From Branchipolynoe longqiensis (lineage: Eukaryota > Annelida > Polychaeta > Phyllodocida > Polynoidae), in contig CM059199.1 of the NCBI GenBank assembly GCA_030323885.1, positions 35,286,590-35,350,589 on the forward strand: a stretch of 64,000 bases of DNA. The letters are read 5' to 3'. A program made the translations under genes and the position numbers. This document shows positions 1-10,029 of this stretch, piece by piece. The notes below the pieces were generated by a model, which worked only from the letters and a program-made list of their open reading frames with translations, made no database searches and had not been told where the DNA came from. Positions within the stretch are counted from its first letter, which is position 1; each line of letters opens with the position of its first letter.

Positions 1-19
1 AAACAGCTGCCTAGTGTCA

Positions 20-1140
20 GATTTAGAACAAAACCCTCATTTTTTCCTAGTACGGTTTTGAACTGCACTCACTAGGAGTAACTAAGTGCAATTTTATGAG
101 GGTCCGTCCACTTGAGAGTAGAACAGAGGACTTATAAAATTGTGACACTGAAACATGTGTGAGATGGAAAGGAAAAGTTTGTTCAAGATCAAACAAACAC
201 CACAGAGCATGAAAAGGTATTTATGCTTATTAGATTTTGATCCTGTGGACATATTTCAAAGTAATTTTGTAATACTACTATAACTTCTGATGTTATTGGA
301 GTTGTCACGATTGTTTCATGTGACATGTAATGCATGTTTCATGTGACACTCAAACATAACTTGGCTCAGAAATTGCTAAAAGTATGCACACAAAAAAAGT
401 TTTTGTTAAGGGTATTATTTCTACACATTACATGTATGCAAGTATGTCTTTTGATTGTTACAAGTTTTGCTTATAATGGGTTCTTCTTCAGTTTTGGTCC
501 TAAAAAGGGGGAATCGGAGGTCAAAACTGAAATATGTTACAGCCTATCCCAATTAGGCTTGTTGTGTTCCACATACATCCAATTTTAAGACACAATTTAA
601 AACAAAAACAATTTGGACCCAGACTGCAAGTCAGGGTGGCTTCGAACATGACCAAGTGGCGAATGTTACGCGTGTTTCGGCCGACACAAAAACCTTCATT
701 ATGTAATATTTAGAACAAGACCCTTATTATTTCCTAGTTAGGTTTTGAACAGCAGTCACTAGGAGTAACTAAGTGCAATTTTATGAGAGTTCGACTACTT
801 GAGAGTAGAACAAAGAAGATTGTGACACTGAAACATGCGTTACATGGAAAGGAAAAGTTGTTCCTTCATGATGAAACAAGCACCACAGATGATGAAAATA
901 TCTATGCTTATTAGTTTTTGATACTGTGGACATATTTCAAAGTAATCTTGGAACACTTCTCTAACTTCTGATGTTCTTGGAATTGTAACACATGTAACGC
1001 ATGTTTCATGTGACACTCAATAATGACTTAGGTTAGACACTGCTAATAGCATCCAAAAAATGTATTTGTTCAGGGCATTATTTGTACACATTACATGTAT
1101 GCAAATATTTCTTTTGAGTGTTATAAGTTTTCTTATGTAG
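20..1140. repeat. Direct repeat pair, offset about 687 bp
   Basis: The stretch 20-475 recurs at about 705-1140 with moderate divergence. Shared landmarks are a 'tagaacaa.accct.at' start, 'cactaggagtaactaagtgc', and a 'catgtttcatgtgacact' block. The unit is AT-rich with no coding signal. It may be a duplicated part of an unrecognised repeat. The short ORF at 334-588 lies inside the repeat and has no domain, so I do not call it a gene. Confidence 0.65.
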
Positions 1141-1192
1141 AAAAAGATATTGTGATGACTTAGAGGATGAAGATGACAACAGGTGAACGAGT

Positions 1193-1540
1193 GATAGCAT
1201 CATAGCGCAACATCCTGTTTATAACTTGACACCACATCATCAGTAGGTGTGTAGATGCCCACGGTATATTTGAAAATCATGGGGAGAAGAGATTTGATCC
1301 ATTATTGGATTTTGTATCGCAAAATAAATATTCACCGTTACGGTTCTTTCTTCTTCATCGATGTGTGACACGCCACACTAATAGCATCATAGCGCAACAT
1401 CCTGTTTATGACTTGATACCACATCATCAGTAGGTGTGTAGATGCCCACGATATATTTGAAAATCATGGTGAGAAGAGATTTGATCCATTGTTGGATTTT
1501 GTATCGCAAAATACATTTTCGCCATTACGCGTGTTTCACC
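1193..1540. repeat. Tandem duplication, about 187-bp period
   Basis: A block starting 'atagcatcatagcgcaacat' at about 1193 is repeated at about 1380 with only a few substitutions over roughly 150 bp. The second copy runs into 'acgcgtgtttcacccgtg'. From 1541 to about 2160 I see only AT-rich sequence with no gene. Confidence 0.7.
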
Positions 1541-2164
1541 CGTGACACAACGTTTTTATTTCACTTTTAATGCATTTTAGGAAATAATATTATAACTTTT
1601 GTGTTCAGAACTAGGCATCTATGATGCTATCCTATTTAAAGCAGCAGGGTTTTTCCTGGCTTGCATGGTTGGATATTGTGAAAATTGAAGGTGAACGCAT
1701 GTTTCATGACGTGACATCTCATGAAACACGCGTTATGCTCACTTTCAAGCATCGTTGTTTTACACACAGACACTCAACAGTCCTAAAATTAGTTTCATGA
1801 CATTTTTGCATGTTACAACTTTGCAAATAAACTAGCTATGTTTGAATATTTTGGTCTACAATGAAGTAGTTTCCAACACAAGTAGTACAGTTTCATCATT
1901 CCCATTTTTAGCTGTCATATTTGCGTGACAAATGAATCTATTTTTGCAATAAAAGATAAACCAAACATTTTTTTCTCACTGGGTTGCTGTCATTGCTTCT
2001 TTGGGGTATAATAAAAGGAATTTTCTTCATTTGGAATGAAAAGGAACATTAATTTAGACGAACACAGTTACAATGTGAGGGACCAACCAATTAGGACCTG
2101 CAGCAAAGAAGAACCCATTATATATATACTAGAACGTAGATATATTAACATTACATATATTTCT

Positions 2165-2417
2165 TTTTTTCAGGGAACCATCTCGGCTAGAGCGAGATTC
2201 GAACCGGCATTTCTGCCATTCCATCAATGACATCCTGAATCATAAGACTATCTACACCTTCTGATGAAATCACCCCATCTACACCTACGTGTGCACGTGG
2301 TATTTCACCTGGGGAGGTGAGTGCATCTCACTACACTTGTCCTCCTGGGATTGTGGGCCTGACACTTACAATTACAAATATTCAGGTAGTGTGCTTTCAT
2401 TACATACACAGGGCAGG
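2165..2417 (-). mobile_element. Degraded tRNA-derived SINE (same family as 27265-27660)
   Basis: A B-box-like 'cgagattcgaaccggc' lies at about 2191. Downstream sequence ('gtcctcctgggattgt', 'cttacaattaca', 'acatacacagggcagg') matches the body seen at 27.4-27.5 kb. The head is poorly preserved. The ORFs here are repeat-derived. Confidence 0.5.
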
Positions 2418-2772
2418 TTAAAGCTGCATAGCCCGATCAAAAGCATCACATTTTCAAAACCAAAACACTTACCTTGATTTGATCTATGTATCCAACTTAG
2501 TACCGGTGCACTTTTAAATCATTTATTGCTGCATAGAAGGGCATGCTAGTTTAATTTAATATAACCAATTACTGCTTAAACATATGTCGTCATAATTTTG
2601 ACGTGCTGGCCGAAATTAAGTTGGTATGTTTCCACTTCAAATATCTCCTAAGTTAGTCATTTTAAAGCAAAGTTACTTAAAACTAAAGTAAGATAGATTA
2701 TAGTGATCAATCTAATATATGTATCTCAGAAAATGACAGAAGCTCAAAACCAACGGACTATGCAACTTTAAA
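2418..2772 (+). mobile_element. TTAA-ended MITE, copy A
   Basis: Short TIR element of about 355 bp. It begins with a TTAAAGCTGCATAG-type end and finishes with the complementary 'ctatgcaactttaa'. Internal landmarks shared by all copies are 'gatttgatctatgtatc', 'ggtgcactt', 'gccgaaattaagttgg', and 'ctcagaaaatgacag'. It has no ORF of its own. Copy B follows immediately. Confidence 0.75.
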
Positions 2773-3124
2773 GTTGCAGAGTCCAATGAAAACATAAGAT
2801 TGTCAAAATCCAAACAATTGTCTAGATTTGATTCTACATATCTAACTTAGATACTGGTGAACTTATTAAACATTTATCGCCACACAGAAGGGAATACTGA
2901 GGCAATTGACTATAACCTATTACTGCAGAAGCCTATGGTGTCAGAGTTTTGGCGTGCTTGCCAAAATTAAGTTTGCATGGTTGCACTTCAAATATCTCTA
3001 AAGTTAACTCATTTAAAATAAAAGTTACTTCAAACTAAAAGTAAGGTAGATTATAATGATCAACCTAATATATTAATCTCAGAAAAGGACAGCAACTCAA
3101 AATCATCGGACTATGCAAATTTAA
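2769..3124 (+). mobile_element. TTAA-ended MITE, copy B, abutting copy A
   Basis: Second head-to-tail copy of the same family. The junction 'gcaactttaaagttgca' shares a single TTTAAA between the two elements. This is what insertion of one element at the terminal TTAA of the other would leave. Confidence 0.75.
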
Positions 3125-3260
3125 GCAATCATACATCACAACTTAGGCTCCTTCATGCAGTCACCCTACCAAAGCACCCGTGAGTATGTGGCATTTTACC
3201 AGTGGTGTTGAGTGCACCTTACTACATCCCCATATTAAGGCAATAACATCTTTTCAAAGC

Positions 3261-3616
3261 TTAAAGTTGCATAATTCGGTGGTTTTGAGTTTCTATAATT
3301 TTTTAAAGAAAATATATTAGGTTAATCGTTAAAATCTACCTTACTTTAGTTTGAAGTAACTTATATTTTAAAGGGCTAAGTTTAGAGATATTTGAAGTGC
3401 AAGCATGCCAAATTAATTTTGGCAAGCACACCAACACTCTGACACAATAGGGCTTCTTTAGTATCAGATTCTATTACATTTCCTCAGCATTCCTTTCTAT
3501 GTGGCGAAAAAGGTTTAATAAGTGCACCAGTATTTAAGTTAGATATGTAGAATCCAATCTAGATTATTGCTTTGGTTTTTGAAAGTTTGATGTTTTCATC
3601 GGACTATGCAGCTTTA
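3261..3616 (-). mobile_element. TTAA-ended MITE, copy C (reverse orientation)
   Basis: Reverse copy of the same family, running from 'ttaaagttgcataattcgg' to 'cggactatgcagctttaa'. It shows the same internal landmarks in reverse complement and contains no gene. Confidence 0.75.
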
Positions 3617-3887
3617 ACCTTGTGCAACATTACCCAGATTTTGTGAGATAAACATGGTCACCATTTCATATAAATTCGGCCATTTCAATATTATGTATGA
3701 ACTCTTTTGTTAACATAAATATCATAAATGTTCTTCCCCTCAGAAAAGTCAAGTGATAGAATAAATTCTAATCTTTTTCCATGAATGCCCTTGCTTCTGA
3801 CATGGCGTTAAGTCAGCATAAAACAATCGATCAATTAATTAGTCTCAGCCTTTTTGGGTGGAGACTGGGATCAATCCCCGGCAAATA

Positions 3888-3945
3888 CTACTACTACTAC
3901 CATTACCGATACCACTACGATTACCAATACCACTACCACTAATAA
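3888..3945. repeat. Degenerate ACT/ACC trinucleotide repeat
   Basis: Imperfect trinucleotide run of 'actactactacc' and 'taccactacc' type. The antisense Gly/Ser-rich ORF over it is a repeat shadow. Confidence 0.7.
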
Positions 3946-4017
3946 TAACACAACACAGACACTTATTTCTACCAAGCCCGGTATTTTGAAAAATTAGACT
4001 ATACCAGATATCAACCA

Positions 4018-4090
4018 GCTTAACACCAGGATAATGTGACTGAGTGATGTATCGATTCATGAAGCTGGCGGCACGATATCCCAGTACGGG
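4018..4090 (+). mobile_element. Internal fragment of the main SINE
   Basis: The 'caggataatgtgactgagtg' and 'gaagctggcggcacgatatc' pieces match the central body of the SINE family described at 24184-24820. Neither head nor tail is present. Confidence 0.5.
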
Positions 4091-4504
4091 TTCATTATCG
4101 CAATCCAGTAGCGGTTCTAATATATACCTTATCTGCTACTAGGATGGAATACCCTAATACAACACTCACTATTTCTGCAACCATACCTGTATTCTTGCTG
4201 CTTCTATCGCCTGTTCGTGGCGGCCAGCCTCCTCCCTCGCATTCTGTATATCTGTACCCACCCTGGACGTAGCAGTCTGTATTGGGTGGAGGGCAGATAC
4301 ATTTTTATTTTATTATATGTGTTGTTTTCTTCAATGAATATTTTATTCAGCAGCATATTATACCCTTCGACAGCTCTTGAGGTATCGCTCTTCTAACCAA
4401 GCATTTCCGTATTTACACACACTCTTTAGCATGATTTGTAACTAACGAACACATCATCATTAGGGGGTTGACCATGACGATTAGTGTAATAAGGGACCTG
4501 TTCA

Positions 4505-4740
4505 TAAAGGGTAAGGAATGCAAGGAATGTCTCAATCACATTTTAAGAGCTCACAACTTTATTTCTGTTCCTACCAACACCAAATGTCAATGGTATGAAT
4601 AAATACTTCCCCTCCATTTCCTTTATAGTCAAGACACTCCCAATTACTGTATTTAAAGCCATATTATCGCTCATCAGAGCACCAATGAAACACATCTGAT
4701 GGGTCCAGGCCCGACGGCTCGAACCTTCTACATTGCTAGG
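4505..4740 (+). repeat. Dispersed repeat shared with 28558-28790
   Basis: 'gtaaggaatgcaaggaatg' followed by 'gagctcacaactttattt' and a C/T-rich stretch recurs in diverged form at 28558-28790. Both copies are followed by a 'tgatgggtc' segment with tRNA-like 'tcgaac' letters. The family is unidentified; it could be a SINE or an LTR fragment. Confidence 0.5.
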
Positions 4741-4866
4741 AGAGTAATGCGAGATGCCGCGGTGCGTCTCCTAGCAATGAGTTACAGCAGCGAACGCTTC
4801 CCCGCATTTGATGGCCAATGCGGGTTCGTCTTGGCGAGCAGCACGCATTTCCATGTCGGTTGCTCA

Positions 4867-4918
4867 TAGTCTTTCCCACTTCACGTGTATATATATACAC
4901 GTGAAGTGGGAAAGACTA
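4867..4918. repeat. Perfect 52-bp palindrome
   Basis: Every base from 4867 to 4892 pairs with its mirror from 4893 to 4918, with an alternating TA core and flanking 'cacgtg' on both arms. The next outer pair does not match. It could extrude as a cruciform. No gene or TIR element is recognisable around it. Confidence 0.95.
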
Positions 4919-5230
4919 CATACATCTATCTATCTTACTTCAGTGATGGTTAATTTATTCTGCTCGTAACGGTTAAGTGCAAGCTTTTGATTTCACCACT
5001 GTGCAGTAGTGGTCATAATCCATACGGATTGATTTCCAATTTCTTTGGTTTTCGATTATATTATTGTAGATAGTTAACATTTGTAATACCTTGTACCCAT
5101 GCAATTAGTGTTTTAATCTAGATATACTATGTTAAATTTTAGTTTCTGGCGCACCTTTGAAGGTTAGGTTTGGGGATAGTTTGTATGGGTTTCAGATACT
5201 CCATTTTCTTTGTTGTTGTTTTCAGCTCAT

Positions 5231-5276
5231 GGATACACGCCTTTTGTCCCCATATTAGGACAAAAGGCGTGTATCC
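5231..5276. repeat. Hairpin with 19-bp perfect arms
   Basis: 'ggatacacgccttttgtcc' at 5231-5249 is the exact reverse complement of 5258-5276, leaving an 8-nt loop. The right arm belongs to the tRNA-like segment at 5255-5345, so the hairpin probably arose from two inverted copies of that piece. Confidence 0.9.
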
Positions 5277-5345
5277 AACTGGGAATCCTCGCCAGGTCAG
5301 ATTAGGAGTCTGACCTAGAAAAAAGTCAGACACTCTAACCACTCC
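5255..5345 (-). pseudogene. tRNA-like (class II style) SINE head or tRNA relic
   Basis: Read on the minus strand there is an A-box-like 'tggcggagtggttagagtg', a long variable region, and a B-box-like 'ggattccca'. I call it a relic because the stems do not close cleanly. A 44-bp piece of it recurs inside the Gypsy element at about 8405-8450, so it belongs to a mobile family. It is not a functional tRNA gene that I can support. Confidence 0.45.
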
Positions 5346-5359
5346 GCCACAGAGAACGC

Positions 5360-6115
5360 CACATTTTCAAGACTTTCCAGGCCCCATATGGGTCCTGGAT
5401 GTGTGTAGGGTGTGGGCAGGCCAGGGATCAATATGATGTACTTTTCCCCCATTAAATAGTTCTGGAGATAATGCTGAAGTCAAGTGTTCTTCCTTCATTG
5501 GGAACAGAGCTCATCTTATTGTAAAACATGTATGCTACTGCGTTGTAGGAGTATAGAGTTCATGAACTTTTTTTCCCTGGAAAGGAGTTGCTAACGAGGT
5601 TCAATTTAACAATAGTACATGTCAAGAGCAAAATCCTTGGTTATCAAACAAATAAAATTACATTGAAAAACTATATTAGAATTGCGAATAACTTGACAGA
5701 CGAAATCGGTTAGAAAGGTAATATCTGGAAATTACCAGTTTTGAAAATGAACATCTATGGGATGAGATATTCGATTTTTGGATTTCAAAGGCTACCCAAA
5801 TAAAAGGATCGATATGTATTCAACATATCTTACAAGATAATTTCACCATGTATATGCGAGAGTAAACCAGAAGCCTATAATTGAAATAGTTCTATCTGTC
5901 AACTATTTTACCCAAGTTGAAAATCTGTCATCTCAAGCTTTTATTGTACAGCCCCTTAGAATGCTAATGAGAGTGATTGATTAAATTGATATTATTATAG
6001 TATTGCTGATGATAATTAGCTAGCCTTAATCAAAGTTTCTACTTCCACAAATTAACTAAATAAAATGGATCAATGCAAGTAAAGACAGTAAGAGATATAT
6101 AATCTTAGAGGTTAC
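5360..6115. other. Non-coding; mostly intron of the 6116-15988 gene
   Basis: Apart from a 'gactttccaggccccatat' fragment near 5370, related to the repeat ending at 15545, I see nothing recognisable. If the minus-strand gene continues, this is intron downstream of exon 6116-6237. I could not identify the next exon. Confidence 0.4.
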
Positions 6116-6237
6116 CTGCATAGAATTGCCTAGTTTTTCCAAGTCCATTATTTTCACGGCCATCTTGCTAAAGTCTTGATTTACTTCGGTACTCCTCTGC
6201 AGAACGTCTAGTTCTTCATTTGTCAATTGCTTTCCTT
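6116..6237 (-). CDS. Internal coding exon of an unrecognised host gene (third visible exon)
   Basis: On the minus strand an acceptor 'attgtttttag' precedes the exon and a donor 'cag|gtaacc' follows it (GT at 6115-6114). The exon is 122 bp: two bases finish a codon begun in the previous exon, followed by 40 whole codons. It encodes a charged, helix-prone piece containing LTNEELDVLQRS and FSKMAVKIMDLEKLGNSMQ. The preceding exon (13957-14146) ends one base into a codon, and joining them gives GAA (Glu) without a frame break, supporting one transcript. I recognise no domain family. The coding sequence must continue into exons I could not find below 6116. Confidence 0.7.
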
Positions 6238-6713
6238 CTAAAAACAATATTTATTACTCTTTATTCATCAAATTAAATTGAAATACTTTTATTCTGGAAT
6301 ACTACATCCATATAAACCATCCCAGAACCTAATGGCTTGAAGTGCCAAGTAAATACCATATTTCTCAAGTGACCATACAATGGTGATGTGAATAATGTGT
6401 CACTATTAAAGCCCAGGAATGACAAAGAAAGAAATCCAACAAGCAAATGAAAATAATATGAACATACTATATTTCAGTAGTGGTAGTGTTTATCATATAT
6501 AGATCTTCATTGACATATCTGATTCTACCACTGAAAGCTAAAGTTCAGATAGTTTTCCTCTCTAAATGAGTGATTGGTGATATAAGACATGCTCACAAAC
6601 TGTAATTTCACCATGAGAAAAAAACTCACAAATGCCACTGTGTTGATGCTTTAAAAACGAACACTATATCTGTAAACAAATTCTATACAACAAAATTAAA
6701 GGAAGACACGTGT

Positions 6714-6832
6714 TGTCATATATATGTATCCGCCCGCGCCTGCGCGCGCACCCTGGCAGAAGGTGTACAGAGAGTTCCATAAATAAACCACTTGCTATAC
6801 ATCGACTGAAGCATACAGACGTTCTCCTTACA
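6714..6832 (+). repeat. 5' LTR (119 bp)
   Basis: Starts TGT and ends ACA, and pairs with 13065-13181. It contains a GC-rich 'cccgcgcctgcgcgcgcac' and 'cataaataaacc', which resembles an AATAAA signal region. Confidence 0.92.
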
Positions 6833-6844
6833 TGGTGTCAGATG
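6833..6844 (+). other. Primer binding site overlapping the gag ATG
   Basis: 'tggtgtcag' follows the 5' LTR directly, starting with TGG as expected for pairing with a tRNA 3' CCA end. The gag ATG at 6842 comes nine bases after the LTR, so there is essentially no leader. I do not assign the tRNA. Confidence 0.65.
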
Positions 6845-8080
6845 TCAACTACTGATATGGCACTGACAGGCCTAAAGCCTCCCGGACCACTAATATTAGA
6901 CACAAATGCAAGCAGTAACTGGAAAACCTGGTACAGGGCATACAGAATATATGCGACGGCCGCAGGAGTAAAAACGAAACCAGAAGACGTTCAGTGCTGT
7001 GTGTTCCTGCACGTGGCAGGCCCTGAAGCCCACAAAGTGTATGACAACTCGCCTCCATGGCATCCATGGTCTGTTGCATCTGCGCCATCATTTCCTCCTG
7101 GCGTTTTTCTGTCGCGGAAGAGGCTGCAGGCCGTTTTGGTTTCGCGGGCCGCCGGTGCATAGGTGATGCAGCGTCGCCACCATTTTGGATTGACGCGTCG
7201 AGCTGCTCCTGCTCCTGCTCCGGTCGGGGCCTCCGTGTGGCGCGCTTTGCAGGCCTACCGATAGGTCGTGACGTTTGTCGTGTCCGCTGCATTTTACTCT
7301 TTTACTTGGCTGACTTTCTTGACGTGGGTGGTAGTTTGTGGGTGCCGAGGGAGGAGTAGGGTACGTCCCTGTCTTTGTGAAATGTTTGCGGTGTTAGGAA
7401 CCGAAACCGAATTGCTAGGTGCGGGGGGAGGTTTCGGTTGTTGTTCGTCTCTGCCGCTTGGGGCATGGTGGGTACCCGGCTTCCCCCCAAATCAACCACA
7501 ATTCGGAATTAATGCGCCGATTTCGATTCAACACTCATAACCAAACTTCCGAAGACACCACTGCGTATATCACTGCTCTCCATGACAAAGTGTCTGAGGG
7601 CGAGTATGGTCCAATGGAGGAAGCATTATTACGTGACCGAATAGTAGCAAGCGTTCGGGACAGGGAATTACAAAAAAAGTTACTTCAAACAGCAGAGGCG
7701 GACCTCACTCTACAAAAATGCATGGAAATATGCCAGTTGAGTGAGTACAATGCCGGACATTTGAACGAAAAGCTTGAAGACCACTCAAAAGAAGTAGACA
7801 CCATCTCCGGAAGCGGCGGCGCACGTGCTGGCAGGCCCACAATGATGCCATCTTGGAAGCCACGTGGTCCGAACAACAACAACAACAACAACAACAGGGC
7901 TGGCAACACCACATGCGGCAACTGCGGTTACGATCACCGCAGGGAAAGTGTGCGGCCCGTGGCAAAACATGTAATTACTGCCGCAAGCTAGGACACTTCG
8001 AGATTGTATGCAGAAGCAAATATGCACCAGTGAATGAAATATCTACAGGTCACCCAGACTACACGTGCGACATGGGATAA
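6842..8080 (+). pseudogene. Gypsy gag, interrupted and frameshifted
   Basis: Gag starts MSTTDMALTGLKPPGP and reads a capsid-like segment (NWKTWYRAYRIYATAAG, then HVAGPEAHKVYDNS) until about 7050. A foreign antisense segment follows to about 7505. Gag-like reading resumes in another frame with RFRFNTHNQ, LRDRIVASVRD and LTLQKCMEICQLSE. An Asn run (eight residues, CAA/AAC repeat) precedes a first knuckle (CGNCGYDH...), then a one-base shift moves to the frame holding the second knuckle CNYCRKLGHFEIVC. The protein would assemble the particle and bind RNA; this copy cannot make it intact. Confidence 0.85.
7051..7505 (-). mobile_element. Antisense insertion in gag carrying part of another ORF
   Basis: Gag homology stops near 7050 and resumes near 7505. 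Between them the minus strand is open from an ATG at 7292 to beyond 7051, encoding a basic Arg/Pro-rich N-terminus (RPIGRPAKRATRRPRPEQEQ) and then a Met/Gln-rich coiled-coil-like stretch (MMAQMQQTMDAMEA). That stretch resembles INARMDAMEAGEA in the ORF at 35107-36162. I infer a truncated piece of another retroelement ORF. I found no clear target duplication. Confidence 0.55.
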
Positions 8081-8092
8081 AAAGGAACAGCA

Positions 8093-8413
8093 GTGGCGTC
8101 GAGTGTGGACAATCTGGAGGCAGACTTATTCGTCGGCGCAGTCGACGACGATCATGATGATCGCACTGGACTGTGGCAGAAAAATGCTCGCGTGGAGGAC
8201 CAGGACATACGTTTCAAGGTGGACTCCAGATTGCAGGCCAACCTGATCCCACGTGAGATCTTCAACAAGTTGAAGGAGACAACGCTGATGAAATCGAAAT
8301 GTCAACTGATCACCTATTCGGGGCATCGAATTGACCCGGATGGCGAGGCGATCCTAAACACAAATGGGCACAAGATCAAGTTCCAGATCATTCAAAGAGG
8401 CACCCAATATTAG
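8093..8413 (+). pseudogene. Gypsy protease region with altered active site
   Basis: VEDQDIRFKVDSRLQANLIP aligns in layout with the aspartic protease motif V-D-[ST]-G-A-x-A-N-x-[IL]-P of this superfamily. Here the position after D-S is Arg, not Gly, so the catalytic DSG/DTG triad is broken. The frame stops at 8411-8413 where a tRNA-like repeat fragment begins. Confidence 0.7.
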
Positions 8414-8450
8414 GATAAAAGGCGTGTATCCAACTGGGAATCCTCGGCAG
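8405..8450 (-). mobile_element. tRNA-like repeat fragment inserted in pol
   Basis: About 44 bp ('attaggataaaaggcgtgta' onward to 'gggaatcctcggcagg') nearly match 5253-5297. They interrupt pol between protease and reverse transcriptase and introduce a stop. Confidence 0.6.
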
Positions 8451-8558
8451 GATTGATGAGGTGTCGAAAACAATGGTCACTGGGACCAATATTCTGATGT
8501 ATTCTGTGGTCTTGGCCTGATCAAAACAAACGCTGTAATCTATACCGAACCGCATGTA

Positions 8559-9957
8559 ATGCCAGTCGTAGATCCACCAAGACATATCCCATATGCTATT
8601 CAGGGTCAAGTTCACGATGAAATAAAACGAATGATTAAATTAGGGGTCATTACCGAACAGCATGAGCCGACCAAGTGGGTCAACTCAATAACAATTGTCC
8701 CTAAGCTGCACAAATTATGCATATGTTTAGACCCCACAAAGCTTAACAATGCAATCATGAGAGGCCCATACCCTACCCAGACTATAGATTAAATAATAGC
8801 AAACACCGCTCAAGCTAAATATTTCTCTGTGTTAGACGCCAAGCCAGGGCTTGGATGTCTGCACTTTCAACCCCCCATGGGGGCGGTATAGATATACTCG
8901 GCTGCCTTTTGGCGTTAAGACAGCTGGGGATATCTTTATCGAAGAAATGCAGCGGATACTAGGGGATCTGCCAGGAGTAGGAGTGGTAACAGATGACATA
9001 CTAATATATGGGGCCACAATCGAGGAACATGACCACAGGCTTAAGTCAGTACTGGAACACGCAAAAGCAGTAAATTTGAAATTAAATGCAGACAAATCGA
9101 AAATCTGCCAAAAACAGGTGTCGTATGTCAGTCATCTCGTCACTCAAGAGGGAGTGCGACCAGACCCTGCTCGAGTACAAGCAATAGGTGACTTGCCCGT
9201 GACACATGACAAGCCCAGTGTACAGCGATTTCTCGGCATGGTCGGGTATGTACATAAGTTCATACCGAACATGTCAGAAATCGCCAAACCTTTACAGACA
9301 CTGTTGGCAAAGGACGTGGCATCGCACTGGCAAGTCGAGCAAGAATTAGCATTCAGTAACCTGAAACAAAAGCTCAAAGATGCTCCAGTGCTGGCATACT
9401 ATGATGTACACAAGCCTATCATCATACAGGTGGACGTCGGCCAATCAGGTTTAGGGGCCGTATTGTTACAAAATCAGAAGCCAGTAGCTATGGCCTCCAG
9501 GGCACTCGATAATGCGCAAAGTAACTATGTGGTAATAGAAAAAGAGATGCTTGCCATCTGCTTTGGGTGTTAACGCTTTCATGAGTATGCATACGGCCAA
9601 GTGATCAAAATTGAGACAGATCATAAACCACTCCTAGCCATAATGGAAAAGCCAATACACAAGCTGTCCGTGTGCATGCAACACATGCGCATGAGGCTGC
9701 AAAACTATAATTTGTCACTAACACACATACAAGGGACTAAATTATTTTTTGCGCACACACTATCCCGGGCGCACAGTGAATCGCTAGAACCAAGATATCT
9801 GTTTGACGACGCGTTCCACATGGCATCGATCGATACCACATCAGATGTAATGATCGAAATTATGAGTGAGTACAAGGTAGACAGTGACATGCAACAACTT
9901 AAAAGCTACATAACAAAAGGATGGCCAAGACATACAACACACATAAAGCCGATCTGA
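8559..9957 (+). pseudogene. Gypsy reverse transcriptase and RNase H, broken
   Basis: RT motifs in order: GVITEQHEPTKWVNSITIVP, ICLDPTKLNNAI, then a stop at 8790-8792 and a frame change near 8865; after that RYTRLPFGVKTAG, the catalytic box VVTDDILIYG (V-T-D-D where Y-x-D-D or V-D-D is usual), and the connection region RFLGMVGYVHKFIPN. RNase H follows with VDVGQSGLGAVL, where Val-Gly replaces the usual Ala-Ser after the first Asp, and TDHKPLLAI after another stop at 9571-9573. The reading ends at 9955-9957. These enzymes would copy the RNA; here they are inactivated by three or more lesions. Confidence 0.9.
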
Positions 9958-9964
9958 CAGTCGA

Positions 9965-10018
9965 CTCGTCTGTTGTTGTTTTACATCCTAGCAACATCTA
10001 AGGTCATATCAGGACTCC
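9965..10018 (-). mobile_element. 54-bp SINE tail copy with 11-bp target duplication
   Basis: Only the 3' end of the main SINE is present (tail, then 'acatcctagcaacatctaag', ending at 'caggac'). 'ctgacagtcga' occurs at 9954-9964 and 10019-10029, flanking it exactly. It separates RNase H from integrase. Confidence 0.85.
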
Positions 10019-10029
10019 CTGACAGTCGA

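Noticed and set aside
6710..7162. 150-codon ORF as a separate gene
   Set aside because: It starts before the 5' LTR, runs through the LTR into gag and then into the antisense insertion; only the gag part from 6842 is meaningful.
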